Source: Candidatus Bathyarchaeota archaeon | GTDB lineage: Archaea > Thermoproteota > Bathyarchaeia > TCS64 | DNA: 51,475 nt | Direction of reading: 5' to 3' | Assembly: GCA_018396695.1 (NCBI GenBank) | Contig: JAGTQU010000012.1 | Coordinates: forward strand, 1-51,475 | The notes under the pieces: generated by a model | Databases searched by the model: none | What the model saw: the letters and a program-made list of their open reading frames with translations, nothing else | What the model was told of the DNA's origin: nothing | Position numbers and translations under genes: made by a program | In this document: positions 42,392 through 51,365 of the stretch, one piece after another | Position numbering within the stretch: position 1 is the first letter of the stretch | Layout: each line of letters begins with the position of its first letter

Positions 42392-43594
42392 CTAATGAGT
42401 GTTAAAGTATTTTTTCGCACGTTCAATATTTTCAGGATCAGCAATCAGATCAATCATAGTCATCGCAAGAGCCTTTGTGCCTAATATCATCGCCTCTAAG
42501 CCTATAGGAGTCACAGAAGCGTCAGCAAGCTCACGGCTATGCCCCGGCGTATTTTCCTCAGCTATTTTAATATATGAGGCTGCTGCCGGAGCCCTCTGTG
42601 AAACGTCTCCGAAATCGGTGGAAGCCATCGGCATACCTCTTATGGATTCTCTCCAATCTGCCATATCTACTCCGAGAGCGACATGATTCTTCCAGAGAAG
42701 CTCTGTTAAAGGCTCGTTCACCTTCTTACTGCTGTACAGTTTTTTCTTGGTTACTTTAACCTTTGTCCCAGTAGCCAGTGCCGCTCCCTCAGCGCATTTC
42801 TCGACTTTATCAACCATCAGCTTTAGATAGTTCTCATCACTGCTTCTGACGCCGAAATCGCATACAGCTCTATCAGGTATTATATTTGATGCTAAGCCCC
42901 CTTCAGAGATTATTCCATGGATCACCAGGTTGGCGTCTCTCCTAGCCTCCTGCCTGAGCATATGGGTTGCAATATAGGCGAGAGTAGCGGCATTCAAAGC
43001 GTTCAACCCCTTCTCAGGAGAAGCAGCAGCGTGAGATGTCCTACCCTCAAACTCCATTTTCACAGTCCATATTCCTAAGGCGAGGTCGCCTACGCTCCAT
43101 CTAGTGGATGGGTGGAGCATCAGAACCGCATCCATATTATCCCAAAAGCCTTTCTCAGCCATGATGACTTTGCTACCAGCGCTTGGACCATGCCCTTCTT
43201 CTGCAGGAGTTCCAACAACCAAAACCTCTCCCTTAAGCTTATCCATAACTTTACTTACCGCTATACCTGACCCGATGGCTGAGGCGGCGATAAGGTTATG
43301 GCCGCAACCATGTCCTACACCTGGCAGGGCATCGTACTCGGCGAGGACAGCTACTCTTGGACCTTTATCTTTTCCCATATAAGAGCCGCTGAAGGCTGTG
43401 GGTATGCCTAGTATCCCTCTATCGACTTTGAACCCATTCCTTTCTAGTTCAGCTGTCAAAAGCTCTGAGGCTTTAAATTCTTCGCTACCGAGCTCAGGGT
43501 TTTCGTAAAGCCATCTGCTTATGGCGAAGAGTCTTTCCCTCTGGTAGTCAACCGCCTCTTGTACAAGGCGTTTCAGTTCATTTATCTCCATCAA
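42392..43594 (-). CDS. M20 family amidohydrolase (AbgB-like)
   Basis: 400 residues. M20D features: NPELGSEEFKASE, the metal site GHGCGHN, the catalytic PAEEGHG, MLHPST and RTSHAAASPEKGLNAL in the dimerisation/lid region, and a late STDFGDVSQRAP. The sequence is closest in pattern to p-aminobenzoyl-glutamate hydrolase subunit B and related N-acyl amino-acid amidohydrolases. Substrate not determined. It diverges from ppdK. Confidence 0.87.
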   Translation of the reverse strand: MMEINELKRLVQEAVDYQRERLFAISRWLYENPELGSEEFKASELLTAELERNGFKVDRGILGIPTAFSGSYMGKDKGPRVAVLAEYDALPGVGHGCGHNLIAASAIGSGIAVSKVMDKLKGEVLVVGTPAEEGHGPSAGSKVIMAEKGFWDNMDAVLMLHPSTRWSVGDLALGIWTVKMEFEGRTSHAAASPEKGLNALNAATLAYIATHMLRQEARRDANLVIHGIISEGGLASNIIPDRAVCDFGVRSSDENYLKLMVDKVEKCAEGAALATGTKVKVTKKKLYSSKKVNEPLTELLWKNHVALGVDMADWRESIRGMPMASTDFGDVSQRAPAAASYIKIAEENTPGHSRELADASVTPIGLEAMILGTKALAMTMIDLIADPENIERAKKYFNTH

Positions 43595-43733
43595 CTCTAA
43601 ATCTCCAGATCTAAACCTACTCCAGTTTTATATTTTGATCGTTAACTTATCTTCGGGGCATCATCATTTTTGATTGAAGGTAAATTTATCAGGAAGTAAT
43701 ATACCTGAAAACTTGTTAAAGGCAGGTCAGAGC

Positions 43734-46394
43734 TTGAAAAGAGTATACGATTTCGAAGAGGCTAAAGGTCTCACAAGAGAGTTCCTTGGAGGTAAAGGCA
43801 TCGGGCTAGCTGAGATGACGGCTATTGGATTAAATGTTCCACCAGGATTCATCATAACAACTTCAACCTGCATAGAGTTCTTCAAAGCTGGCGGAAGTTT
43901 TCCTAAGGGACTTTGGGAGGAGGTTATCGAGCATATTCGACGGTTGGAGAAAAAGACATGCAAGCAATTTGGTTACCCAGAGAATCCTCTACTGGTTTCA
44001 GTGAGAAGCGGAGCCCCAGTCTCTATGCCTGGAATGATGGATACTATCCTCAACTTAGGGATGAACGATAACGTAGCCGAGGGTATGGTTAAACTAACGC
44101 AGAACCCGAGATTCGTCTATGACGCCTACAGAAGATTGATAACAATGTTCGCTGACGTGGTTATGGGGCTCGATAGACGAAAATTCGACGCGATATATGA
44201 CGAAGCAAAAGAGAAAGAGAGTGTAAAAGCAGATACTGAGTTAAGCGAGAAAGCCTTAAGATGGGTCGTGGAGGAGCAGAAGAAGCTCTATCTCAAGGAG
44301 ATAGGTAAAGCCTTCCCCGTTGATCCCTTCGAGCAACTTAGATTGGCCATCATAGCGGTATTTAACAGTTGGAATACTCCCAGGGCTAAAACCTACAGAA
44401 GTATAGAGAATATACCTGAGGAGATGGGGACGGCTTGCAATGTTCAGATGATGGTCTTCGGTAATATGGGTTGGGATTCGGGTAGCGGGGTCATGTTCAC
44501 GCGCAACCCTTCAACGGGAGAGAAAGCACTCTACGGTGAACTACTCTTTAACGCCCAGGGTGAGGATGTCGTCGCGGGGCTTAGGACGCCTATATCCTTG
44601 GAGGATCTAAAGAAAGAGAATCCAAGGCTGCATCAGGAGTTGTCTGATGTTGCAAACAAGCTTGAAAAATATTACCGAGACCTTCAGGATATAGAGTTTA
44701 CGATTGAGAGGGGGACCCTATACGTCCTCCAGACACGCTCTGGAAAGAGGACGGCTAAGGCTTCGGTTAAGATAGCTGTGGACATGGTTAAGGAAGGGCT
44801 AATCGAGGATTGGGAAGCTGTGCTTAGAGTCGACCCGAAGCAGCTGGAACTACTGCTCCATAAGACTGTGGACCCAGAAGCGGAGAAGAAGGTTCTGGCG
44901 GTTGGTTTACCTGCTTCTCCCGGCGCTGCGATCGGCAGAGTCGTCTTTGTTCCAAAGGAAGCTGAAGAGTGGAAGAGGAAGGGAGAGAAGGTGATCCTTG
45001 TTAGACCCGAGACGACGCCTGAAGATATCGGCGGAATGGTTGCAGCTGAAGGTGTTCTGACCAGTAGAGGGGGGATGACGAGCCACGCAGCCATAGTGGC
45101 TAGGGGTATAGGTAAACCCGCGGTCGTAGGATGCGAGGCATTGAAAATCGATCTCGACGCCGAAGAGTTTCAAGTAGGGGGGAATCTAATAAGAAAAGGG
45201 GATCTGATAACCATCGACGGTTTAACAGGAGAAGTCATCCTCGGAGAAGTGCCTCTGGTTGAACCTAAAATAGGAGGGGAGGTGACTGAGCTTCTCGAGT
45301 GGGCTGACAGGTATAGGAGGCTCGGCGTCTGGGCTAACGCTAATGACGAGAATGATGCGTTAAAGGCATGGGAGAACGGGGCTGAAGGAATAGGGTTAGC
45401 TAGAACTGAGAGAATGTTTCTGGGAGTGGAGAGGGTCGCACTCGTCAGGGAGATGATCATGGCAGAAACAGCTGAGCAGAGGCGGGCTTCCCTTGAGAAG
45501 CTTCTACCGATGCAGAAAGAGGACTTCAAAAAGATTTTGAAAGCGATGAATGGGAAACCTGTTCAAATAAGGCTATTAGATCCTCCATTACATGAATTCA
45601 TGCCTAAAGAATCTGAGATTCTCACGAGGATCTACGAGATGGAGAAGGCTAACGCTGATAAAGGAGAGTTAGAGGAGCTGCAGAGAATACTCGTGAAGGT
45701 TCGCAGGATTCAGGAAGCGAATCCGATGATAGGTCTCCGAGCCTGCCGCGTAGGAATACTCTATCCAGAGATCTATGAGACACAGGCTAAAGCCATATTC
45801 GAAGCCGCGTCGGAGTTGAAGAATGAAGGTTTCGACCCGAAACCGGAGATCATGGTACCTGGTAGCATTACGCATAAGGAACTATCTTACCTGAAGCCTA
45901 TTATAGTGAAAGCCTGTGAAGAAGTCGCTAAGAAATATGGGTTCTCAGTAAACTACAGATATGGAACCATGATAGAGATGCCTAGAGCTGCGCTTACAGC
46001 CGACGAGATTGCTAGGGAGGTCGACTTCTTCAGCTTCGGCACAAATGATCTAACCCAGACTGGATTGGGGTTGAGCCGCGATGACGCGCAAGGAACCTTT
46101 CTTCCAATATATCTTGACAAGAAGATCCTTGACGAGGACCCATTTCAAACGCTGGATCTGAAAGGTGTCGGACAGCTCGTTGAGATATGTGTAAGAGAGG
46201 GGAGGAAGGCGAATCCTAATCTAAAGATCGGTATCTGCGGAGAGCATGGAGGAGACCCGAAAAGCATCTACTTCTTCCATAGGGCAGGGTTAGATTATGT
46301 AAGCTGCTCTCCATACAGGATACCGATAGCCAGATTAGCCGCTGCAAGAATAGAATTAGAGGAGGCAAAACATGGATCACGAAGTAATGCTTAA
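43734..46394 (+). CDS. ppdK: Pyruvate, phosphate dikinase
   Basis: 886 residues from TTG 43734 (KRVYDFEEAKGL is where the family begins; TTG 43674 would add 20 residues of non-family sequence). PPDK interconverts pyruvate/ATP/Pi and PEP/AMP/PPi, key to gluconeogenesis or glycolysis in many anaerobic archaea. Landmarks: the ATP-grasp GGKGIGLAEM, SVRSGAPVSMPGMMDT, the swivelling domain with catalytic His in GGMTSHAAIVARGIGKP, and the C-terminal barrel with RTERMF, GTNDLTQT and the Cys region ICGEHGGDP. The 3' end overlaps the following VOC gene by 23 bases. Confidence 0.95.
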   Translation: MKRVYDFEEAKGLTREFLGGKGIGLAEMTAIGLNVPPGFIITTSTCIEFFKAGGSFPKGLWEEVIEHIRRLEKKTCKQFGYPENPLLVSVRSGAPVSMPGMMDTILNLGMNDNVAEGMVKLTQNPRFVYDAYRRLITMFADVVMGLDRRKFDAIYDEAKEKESVKADTELSEKALRWVVEEQKKLYLKEIGKAFPVDPFEQLRLAIIAVFNSWNTPRAKTYRSIENIPEEMGTACNVQMMVFGNMGWDSGSGVMFTRNPSTGEKALYGELLFNAQGEDVVAGLRTPISLEDLKKENPRLHQELSDVANKLEKYYRDLQDIEFTIERGTLYVLQTRSGKRTAKASVKIAVDMVKEGLIEDWEAVLRVDPKQLELLLHKTVDPEAEKKVLAVGLPASPGAAIGRVVFVPKEAEEWKRKGEKVILVRPETTPEDIGGMVAAEGVLTSRGGMTSHAAIVARGIGKPAVVGCEALKIDLDAEEFQVGGNLIRKGDLITIDGLTGEVILGEVPLVEPKIGGEVTELLEWADRYRRLGVWANANDENDALKAWENGAEGIGLARTERMFLGVERVALVREMIMAETAEQRRASLEKLLPMQKEDFKKILKAMNGKPVQIRLLDPPLHEFMPKESEILTRIYEMEKANADKGELEELQRILVKVRRIQEANPMIGLRACRVGILYPEIYETQAKAIFEAASELKNEGFDPKPEIMVPGSITHKELSYLKPIIVKACEEVAKKYGFSVNYRYGTMIEMPRAALTADEIAREVDFFSFGTNDLTQTGLGLSRDDAQGTFLPIYLDKKILDEDPFQTLDLKGVGQLVEICVREGRKANPNLKIGICGEHGGDPKSIYFFHRAGLDYVSCSPYRIPIARLAAARIELEEAKHGSRSNA

Positions 46395-46749
46395 CCATAT
46401 AGGGGTATATGTTAAGGATCTTGAGAGGTCTCTTAACTTTTATAAAGAGACTCTGGGGCTCCGTGAGAGGTATAGATTCAGCGTAGGAGAAGCAAAGATC
46501 GTCGTCATAGACGCGTCCGGTGGACTCTTAGAGTTGATCCAGCGCCCTGGAGCACCAGCGGAGCCGCCGAAGGGGAGCAGAATCCACATAGCTTTCCATG
46601 TTCGAGAATATAAGAATCTAGAGAAAAAGCTAGAGGAAAAAGGAATTCCATTGAGAAAGGCGACTAGGGACAATGGATCCAGCATCGCATTCTTCAAAGA
46701 CCCTGATGACCATGATATCGAGATTATGGAGCAGGGACTCTCCTCCTAG
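46372..46749 (+). CDS. VOC-family protein (methylmalonyl-CoA epimerase-like)
   Basis: 125 residues with two VOC half-units: LNHIGVYVKDLERSLNFYKE (first His ligand) and RIHIAFHVREYKNLEKKLEEKG, ending FFKDPDDHDIEIME (Glu ligand). The His...His...Glu set fits a metal-dependent VOC enzyme such as methylmalonyl-CoA epimerase or glyoxalase I. It overlaps ppdK, so the two are co-translated, but no link to pyruvate metabolism is obvious. Confidence 0.75.
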   Translation: MDHEVMLNHIGVYVKDLERSLNFYKETLGLRERYRFSVGEAKIVVIDASGGLLELIQRPGAPAEPPKGSRIHIAFHVREYKNLEKKLEEKGIPLRKATRDNGSSIAFFKDPDDHDIEIMEQGLSS

Positions 46750-46823
46750 GATAAGCTCTTTCAAGATTTGTCTTATTTTCTTCTTCTACTATTGATCAGT
46801 TTAGACTGTGGATTAGTGCGGTA

Positions 46824-46844
46824 AACCCTACCTTAATAAGGGTT
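46824..46844. promoter_or_regulatory. Palindrome upstream of lysA
   Basis: AACCCT...AGGGTT with an inner CCTTA-A-TAAGG palindrome, in the 210-base gap before lysA. Its nested symmetry resembles an operator. The TATA-like TTTTTATATAT for lysA is further on at 46926-46936. Confidence 0.3.
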
Positions 46845-46959
46845 GGAACGGCCCAAAGATTCAAACTAATTCTGGATTTTTTTAGGTCTAACACAGGATT
46901 CGGTTGAGGCGCATACCCTTTTTTATTTTTATATATCTTTAGGCATTGTTTATTGGAGC

Positions 46960-48246
46960 ATGATAAAGCCTCCGTTAAGTAATCGGGATGGGAGACTCTT
47001 CATCGAAGAGGTTTCAACACTCAGACTCGCAGAGGAATATGACACTCCCCTATACGTCGTGAGCGAGACGAAGATAAGAGAGAACTATCGTAGACTCTCA
47101 TCAGCCTTGAGTAGTCGCTATCCAAAAACCCGTATCCTCTACGCGGCTAAAGCAAACACAAACATCTCGATCTTAAAGATACTTCGATCCGAGGGTGCTT
47201 TTCTAGACACGGTGAGCCCTGGAGAAGTCTTCACAGCTTTTAAAGCAGGTTTTAAGCCAGGGGAGCTATTATATACTGGTACAAGCGTGAGAAACGATGA
47301 ACTGGAGTATCTCCTAAAGTCGAAAATCTTAATCAACGTTGACTCCCTATCACAGCTTCGTAGAATTCTAGATATTGAAGCCCCGAAGACGATTTCGTTT
47401 AGAGTTAATCCGAAAGCTGGAGCAGGACACCATAAACACGTCATCACTGCAGGAGCTAAGGCGAAGTTCGGGTTATGGGAGGATGAAGCCCTAGAAGCCT
47501 ATAGGATAGCTAGGGATAGAGGGGTTGAAAAATTCGGCATCCAGATGCACATCGGATCAGGCATCCTGGAACTCAGCCCCTATTTGAAAGGAGTAGAAAA
47601 GTTCTTCAAAATCTTGGGGAAGATTGGTCGGAGCGTTGGAATAAGCTTCGAATTCATCGATCTGGGGGGAGGGTTAGGAGTACCATATAGACCAGAGCAA
47701 AACGAGATTAATATTGAGCATTTTTCAGATGAGGTGGCTCGACTATTCAGGGAAGGGGTGAAACAATTTGGGTTGGAAGAACCTGAGCTTTGGATCGAGC
47801 CTGGAAGATATCTGATAGCCGACGCGGGAATTCTCTTAACTAAAGTTAATACCCTAAAATCTAACCCGACTAGGAAATTCGCGGGGGTGGACGCAGGATT
47901 CAACACGCTAATCCGACCTATACTTTACGGCTCCTACCATCATATCCTTGTGGCAAACAAGCTTGATGAGGAGCCAACGGAAACGTATGATGTCGTTGGA
48001 CCAATATGCGAGTCAGGTGATGCCCTTGCAAGAGACAGGCGCCTACCCAGACTCTCTGAAGGGGATCTCCTAGCAGTTCTTAACGCTGGAGCCTATGGTT
48101 TCTCGATGTGCTCCAACTATAATTCCAGACCTAAGCCAGCTGAGGCTCTAGTGAAGAAGGATGAACATACGTTGATCAGAGCCAGAGAATCATTTGAAGA
48201 CCTTCTTCTGAAACAGAGGATTCCAGATTGGCTCATGATTGGTTAA
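46960..48246 (+). CDS. lysA: Diaminopimelate decarboxylase
   Basis: 428 residues; the fold-type III PLP decarboxylase making lysine from meso-diaminopimelate. PLP Lys in YAAKANTNISILK near residue 64; HIGSGI, FIDLGGGLGVPY (phosphate loop), EPGRYLIADAG, and the C-terminal CESGDALARDR and AYGFSMCSNYN with the substrate-binding Cys. Start ATG 46960. The presence of LysA implies lysine synthesis through the diaminopimelate route rather than the aminoadipate route; no other lys/dap gene is in the window. Confidence 0.95.
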   Translation: MIKPPLSNRDGRLFIEEVSTLRLAEEYDTPLYVVSETKIRENYRRLSSALSSRYPKTRILYAAKANTNISILKILRSEGAFLDTVSPGEVFTAFKAGFKPGELLYTGTSVRNDELEYLLKSKILINVDSLSQLRRILDIEAPKTISFRVNPKAGAGHHKHVITAGAKAKFGLWEDEALEAYRIARDRGVEKFGIQMHIGSGILELSPYLKGVEKFFKILGKIGRSVGISFEFIDLGGGLGVPYRPEQNEINIEHFSDEVARLFREGVKQFGLEEPELWIEPGRYLIADAGILLTKVNTLKSNPTRKFAGVDAGFNTLIRPILYGSYHHILVANKLDEEPTETYDVVGPICESGDALARDRRLPRLSEGDLLAVLNAGAYGFSMCSNYNSRPKPAEALVKKDEHTLIRARESFEDLLLKQRIPDWLMIG

Positions 48247-48297
48247 CTATTTTTCTCTAAGCCAAGCGCTTAGGAGAACATGAGAACCGCTTTGTTT

Positions 48298-49566
48298 TCA
48301 CCATACTTTCTTGAGTATGTTCAGAGCGTTTCCGCCTATAATCTTTGAGACCTCGCTGTCTGAGTATCCATGCTTTATCATCCACCTCGCGACGTTTTGT
48401 ATCGAGTCCGTTGGGTTCTCCATTCCCCTAACATATTTCAGATTTCTTAGGGCTTCGAGATCCATCTCTATCCCTAGGAACTGGGTTTTAACACCTTTCC
48501 TATCTGGTCTAGGATAATGACCTAGACCGAGTCTTCTAGCATTCTCAAGATTGTAAATGTACATGCCGACGTGATCAGAGTAGCTAGTATCTGGCCCACA
48601 GCCTACGTGGTCGATTCCCACCAATTCTATACAGTACTCAACATGCTCCATGTAAGATTCGATGCTGTGAACTGGATGCTTCGCTGTAACCGTAATATTC
48701 GGGGCAGCCTCTATACCTATCACTCCACCTCTCTCGGCTAACGCATGGATCACTTCATCCGGAAACATTCTACTCGTAGGAGTTAGGGCTCTAGCGCCAG
48801 CATGAGATATGACGACGGGAGACTTGCTGAGGTTTATAACGTCTAGAGCCGTCTGGTCACTAACGTGGCTGACGTCCACGAGCATCCCCAGTTTGTTCAT
48901 GCGGACAAGCGCATCGTATCCGAAATCTGTTAAACCTCCATCCCTGAGCTCCTTCAACCCGGTTCCGAGCATGTTAGACTCGCTGTAGTTGACCCCCATA
49001 CATCTTATGCCCAATCCGTAAAGAACGTCTATCCTATCGACTTCGTTTTCGATACAGGATGCCGATTCAATGCTTCCAACCCACGCTAATTTTCCAGTCT
49101 TATATGCTTCGATTATGTCATCAACTTTCTTACAATGTATCACGAAATCTTGTTTAGCGATGTCGCAGAGCTTCATCCCAAGGTCGTGGATGGTGCTCAT
49201 CCAATCCCATCCATGCTTAGTGTTGATGAAATTGTATCCATCCATCATGTTATCGAAGACGCAGTCCAGCCCAGACATGCTTAGAGCCTCATAAGCTAGG
49301 GGCTCCCTCCCCTCCCTTGAAAACTCCTCTCGCATGTTTATGTTCTCTGGTCTCAAGCTCGGATGATCGTGGAGACTGATTACAATGCTTTTCTCCATTA
49401 TCTCCTCGAACCGCTCTTCCTCCCCTTTCGAGAGGGGGACCCACTCCGTCCACTCTGGCAGGATAGCCTTCCTTAATTTAAACTCCCGGTAGTCTATTCC
49501 TGGCTCAAGGAACTGATAAGCCTGATAGCCTGAATACTTCTTTCCTCTGCCCAAAACATCCCCCAA
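48298..49566 (-). CDS. Membrane dipeptidase family protein (peptidase M19)
   Basis: 422 residues, a TIM-barrel metallo-dipeptidase of the renal dipeptidase family. Metal ligands: His-x-Asp in SLHDHPSL, Glu in VGSIESASC, His in DVSHVSDQTAL and His in VISHAGARAL, followed by DHVGCGPDTSY with the catalytic-site Asp. No signal peptide or lipid-anchor site, so cytoplasmic despite the family name. It cleaves dipeptides, or D-amino-acid-containing or modified peptides. Convergent with lysA. Confidence 0.9.
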   Translation of the reverse strand: MGDVLGRGKKYSGYQAYQFLEPGIDYREFKLRKAILPEWTEWVPLSKGEEERFEEIMEKSIVISLHDHPSLRPENINMREEFSREGREPLAYEALSMSGLDCVFDNMMDGYNFINTKHGWDWMSTIHDLGMKLCDIAKQDFVIHCKKVDDIIEAYKTGKLAWVGSIESASCIENEVDRIDVLYGLGIRCMGVNYSESNMLGTGLKELRDGGLTDFGYDALVRMNKLGMLVDVSHVSDQTALDVINLSKSPVVISHAGARALTPTSRMFPDEVIHALAERGGVIGIEAAPNITVTAKHPVHSIESYMEHVEYCIELVGIDHVGCGPDTSYSDHVGMYIYNLENARRLGLGHYPRPDRKGVKTQFLGIEMDLEALRNLKYVRGMENPTDSIQNVARWMIKHGYSDSEVSKIIGGNALNILKKVW

Positions 49567-49756
49567 CTATTCTAAGAACGCTACTGTTTTTCACTGTTTT
49601 GGCTTTCCTTAAGATTTAAGCAAACATTATTCCATTCGTAAGCTTCCACATCTTTACGCGTCTTAATAGAAGGGCTATTTTTACTAGATTCTGATTACAA
49701 ACCTTAAAACTTCAACCCCTGTAAACTACCGAAAATAAAAAATTGGATAGTTAAGC

Positions 49757-50197
49757 TTATTCTATTCCCCATTTTTTGGTTATTTTTACTATGAGGAAGA
49801 TGACGAATGCTACGATTATGAATGTTATTATTGAAACTAGGAAGTTCCCAACCCCGAACAGTTGGCCCGTCCACTTTGGGTCTATAGGGTTTCCTTGCGC
49901 ATCTAATGCTGTAGGGGGTATAGCTATTTTCAGGGTGGAAAGATTTCCGAGACCTGGTATCGCTAAACCTATTATTGGCATTATGATATCTTTAACCAAC
50001 GATTGCACAACTTGGCCAACATAGACACCCATGATGAAGGCTACAGCGAGCCCCAGAACCTTATACCTAGATATGAAGTCTATAAACTCGTTCCACATTC
50101 CTTTGGGCGGTGGTGGAGGAGGGGGTGACGGTTTAGGCTCCAAAATCGTTTTTATTTCTTTTAAAACTTGCAGAATCTCTTCGTCACTTTTAGGCAT
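49757..50197 (-). CDS. mscL: Large-conductance mechanosensitive channel MscL
   Basis: 146 residues. The core has the MscL pattern: an amphipathic N-terminal helix (MWNEFIDFISRYKVLGLAVAFIMG), TM1 continuing to VGQVVQSLVKDIIMPIIGL, a loop (TALDAQGNPIDPKWTGQLF) and TM2 (FLVSIITFIIVAFVIFLIVK). It lets solutes out when membrane tension rises. Unusual: an extra N-terminal segment of about 30 residues with a heptaproline run (PPPPPPP), and the cytoplasmic C-terminal helix is nearly absent. The position suggests the Pro run acts as a tether. Confidence 0.9.
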   Translation of the reverse strand: MPKSDEEILQVLKEIKTILEPKPSPPPPPPPKGMWNEFIDFISRYKVLGLAVAFIMGVYVGQVVQSLVKDIIMPIIGLAIPGLGNLSTLKIAIPPTALDAQGNPIDPKWTGQLFGVGNFLVSIITFIIVAFVIFLIVKITKKWGIE

Positions 50198-50304
50198 GCA
50201 GTCACCATTACTTATTTCTTCAAAATAAATTTAAAATTTGCTTAGTCGAAATATTAACCAATTATAGTTGCATATTAAAACCATTGATTTTAGGAGGAGC
50301 TTGG

Positions 50305-50462
50305 ATGAAGAGAGGAAGAACGAAGGGGAGACAGGTTAAGGCAGAGGGGGTAGCTGAGGAAACAGGATAGACTGTCGGTAATAGTTTAAGAAGGGTTTCG
50401 GATTCGTTAAAGGGGTTGAAAAAGGCTTAGCAAAAGGAGTGAAGGAGGAAAAAGAAAAATAA
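50305..50462 (+). pseudogene. Small basic protein gene with a nonsense codon and a frameshift
   Basis: A strong AGGAGG (50292-50297) is ideally spaced for ATG 50305. The frame encodes MKRGRTKGRQVKAEGVAEET-G, then TAG at 50368-50370, then continues TVGNSLRRV. After a one-base shift near 50393 a Lys/Glu-rich tail GFVKGVEKGLAKGVKEEKEK ends at TAA 50460. The pieces read as one small amphipathic basic protein; it is degraded or has errors. No family recognised. Confidence 0.4.
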
Positions 50463-50617
50463 TCCATCTTTTTAAATAAGTTTACTTCCAAAAATAGAGA
50501 AGAGGAAGTCCTCAAGACATAAACATACACTCAGTGCTCCACTTTTCTTAGAATCTTATTCGCCTGTTCAACCCAACTTGTTCGGATGTTAGTGGATGTC
50601 TTAGTTTTTTCTGCTTG

Positions 50618-50707
50618 TTAACTTCCATTAATTTTGGTACGGGGGTTCACAGGATCTCTTTTAGCCAGCTCAACCATCATGTCCACTCCCAGATTCCTCA
50701 AGAACAT
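50618..50707 (-). CDS. Possible short coding remnant downstream of tmk
   Basis: In the 332-base gap 50463-50794. The minus-strand frame encodes MFLRNLGVDMMVELAKRDP, then a short tail ending TAA at 50618. The same frame stays open upstream to about 50775 and looks protein-like (TPYDLELINKTIGSN), but has no start there. It is probably the C-terminal end of a lost gene, or a small protein with an unusual start. The rest of the gap shows nothing else. Confidence 0.25.
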   Translation of the reverse strand: MFLRNLGVDMMVELAKRDPVNPRTKINGS

Positions 50708-50794
50708 CTGAATATTACTCCCTATTGTTTTGTTTATTAATTCAAGATCATATGGTGTATGACATTTTTTATAGTCTTAGTAATATAGAACTCG

Positions 50795-51361
50795 TTAGGA
50801 TACCTCAAGCAATTTCAGGATATCCTTTGCAACTTCTTCCTTAGTCTTTCCGGCGTTAATGATTTTCCATTTTCCGCTCAGAGCTAAGTAAAGCCCCTTC
50901 TCTCTTGTTTTTTCAAGCTCTTCTAGGTTCTCAAACATCTCTCTGTGTTCACGAGTTTGGCATATACGTCTGTACGCTTCAACCGGGTCAATATCTAGAA
51001 AAAACATGACATCAGATCTCGGCACAATGAAGGCGAAAAAATAGTAGGCGATCTTGTGCAATGGTGGCGGCAGATATGCTGTGCCCATTAAATAGCGGAC
51101 AAAAATTATGTGGTCGTATCTTCGCCAAGCATAAACAAGAATTGAGCGTATCACATCCAACATGTAGAAGATGGCTGAGGCAAAGTGTGCATTCTTTCCC
51201 CTCGAGTAAAGAAAATGCTTCGCTTTAAATCCGAAGAAGTTATCAGAGGACGGGTGAACACGGAGACAGACAGTCTTGCCCTTAGCAGTGAAGAACTTTA
51301 AAAGTCGGAGGGCTTGAGTGCTCTTCCCTGAAGCGTCAAGTCCATCTATAACTATGAACAA
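50795..51361 (-). CDS. Thymidylate kinase-like nucleotide kinase
   Basis: 188 residues from TTG 51361, the only usable start after the upstream in-frame stop. Walker A GLDASGKST at residues 7-15 and a lid-type Arg segment (YRRICQTREHREMFENLEELEKTRE) match dTMP kinase. However, the usual DR(Y/F)-x-x-S motif after strand 3 is IFVRYLMGTAYL, lacking the standard DRY, so the substrate may differ. It starts a few bases after the stop of the preceding gene, as part of an operon. Confidence 0.75.
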   Translation of the reverse strand: MFIVIDGLDASGKSTQALRLLKFFTAKGKTVCLRVHPSSDNFFGFKAKHFLYSRGKNAHFASAIFYMLDVIRSILVYAWRRYDHIIFVRYLMGTAYLPPPLHKIAYYFFAFIVPRSDVMFFLDIDPVEAYRRICQTREHREMFENLEELEKTREKGLYLALSGKWKIINAGKTKEEVAKDILKLLEVS

Positions 51362-51365
51362 TGCT

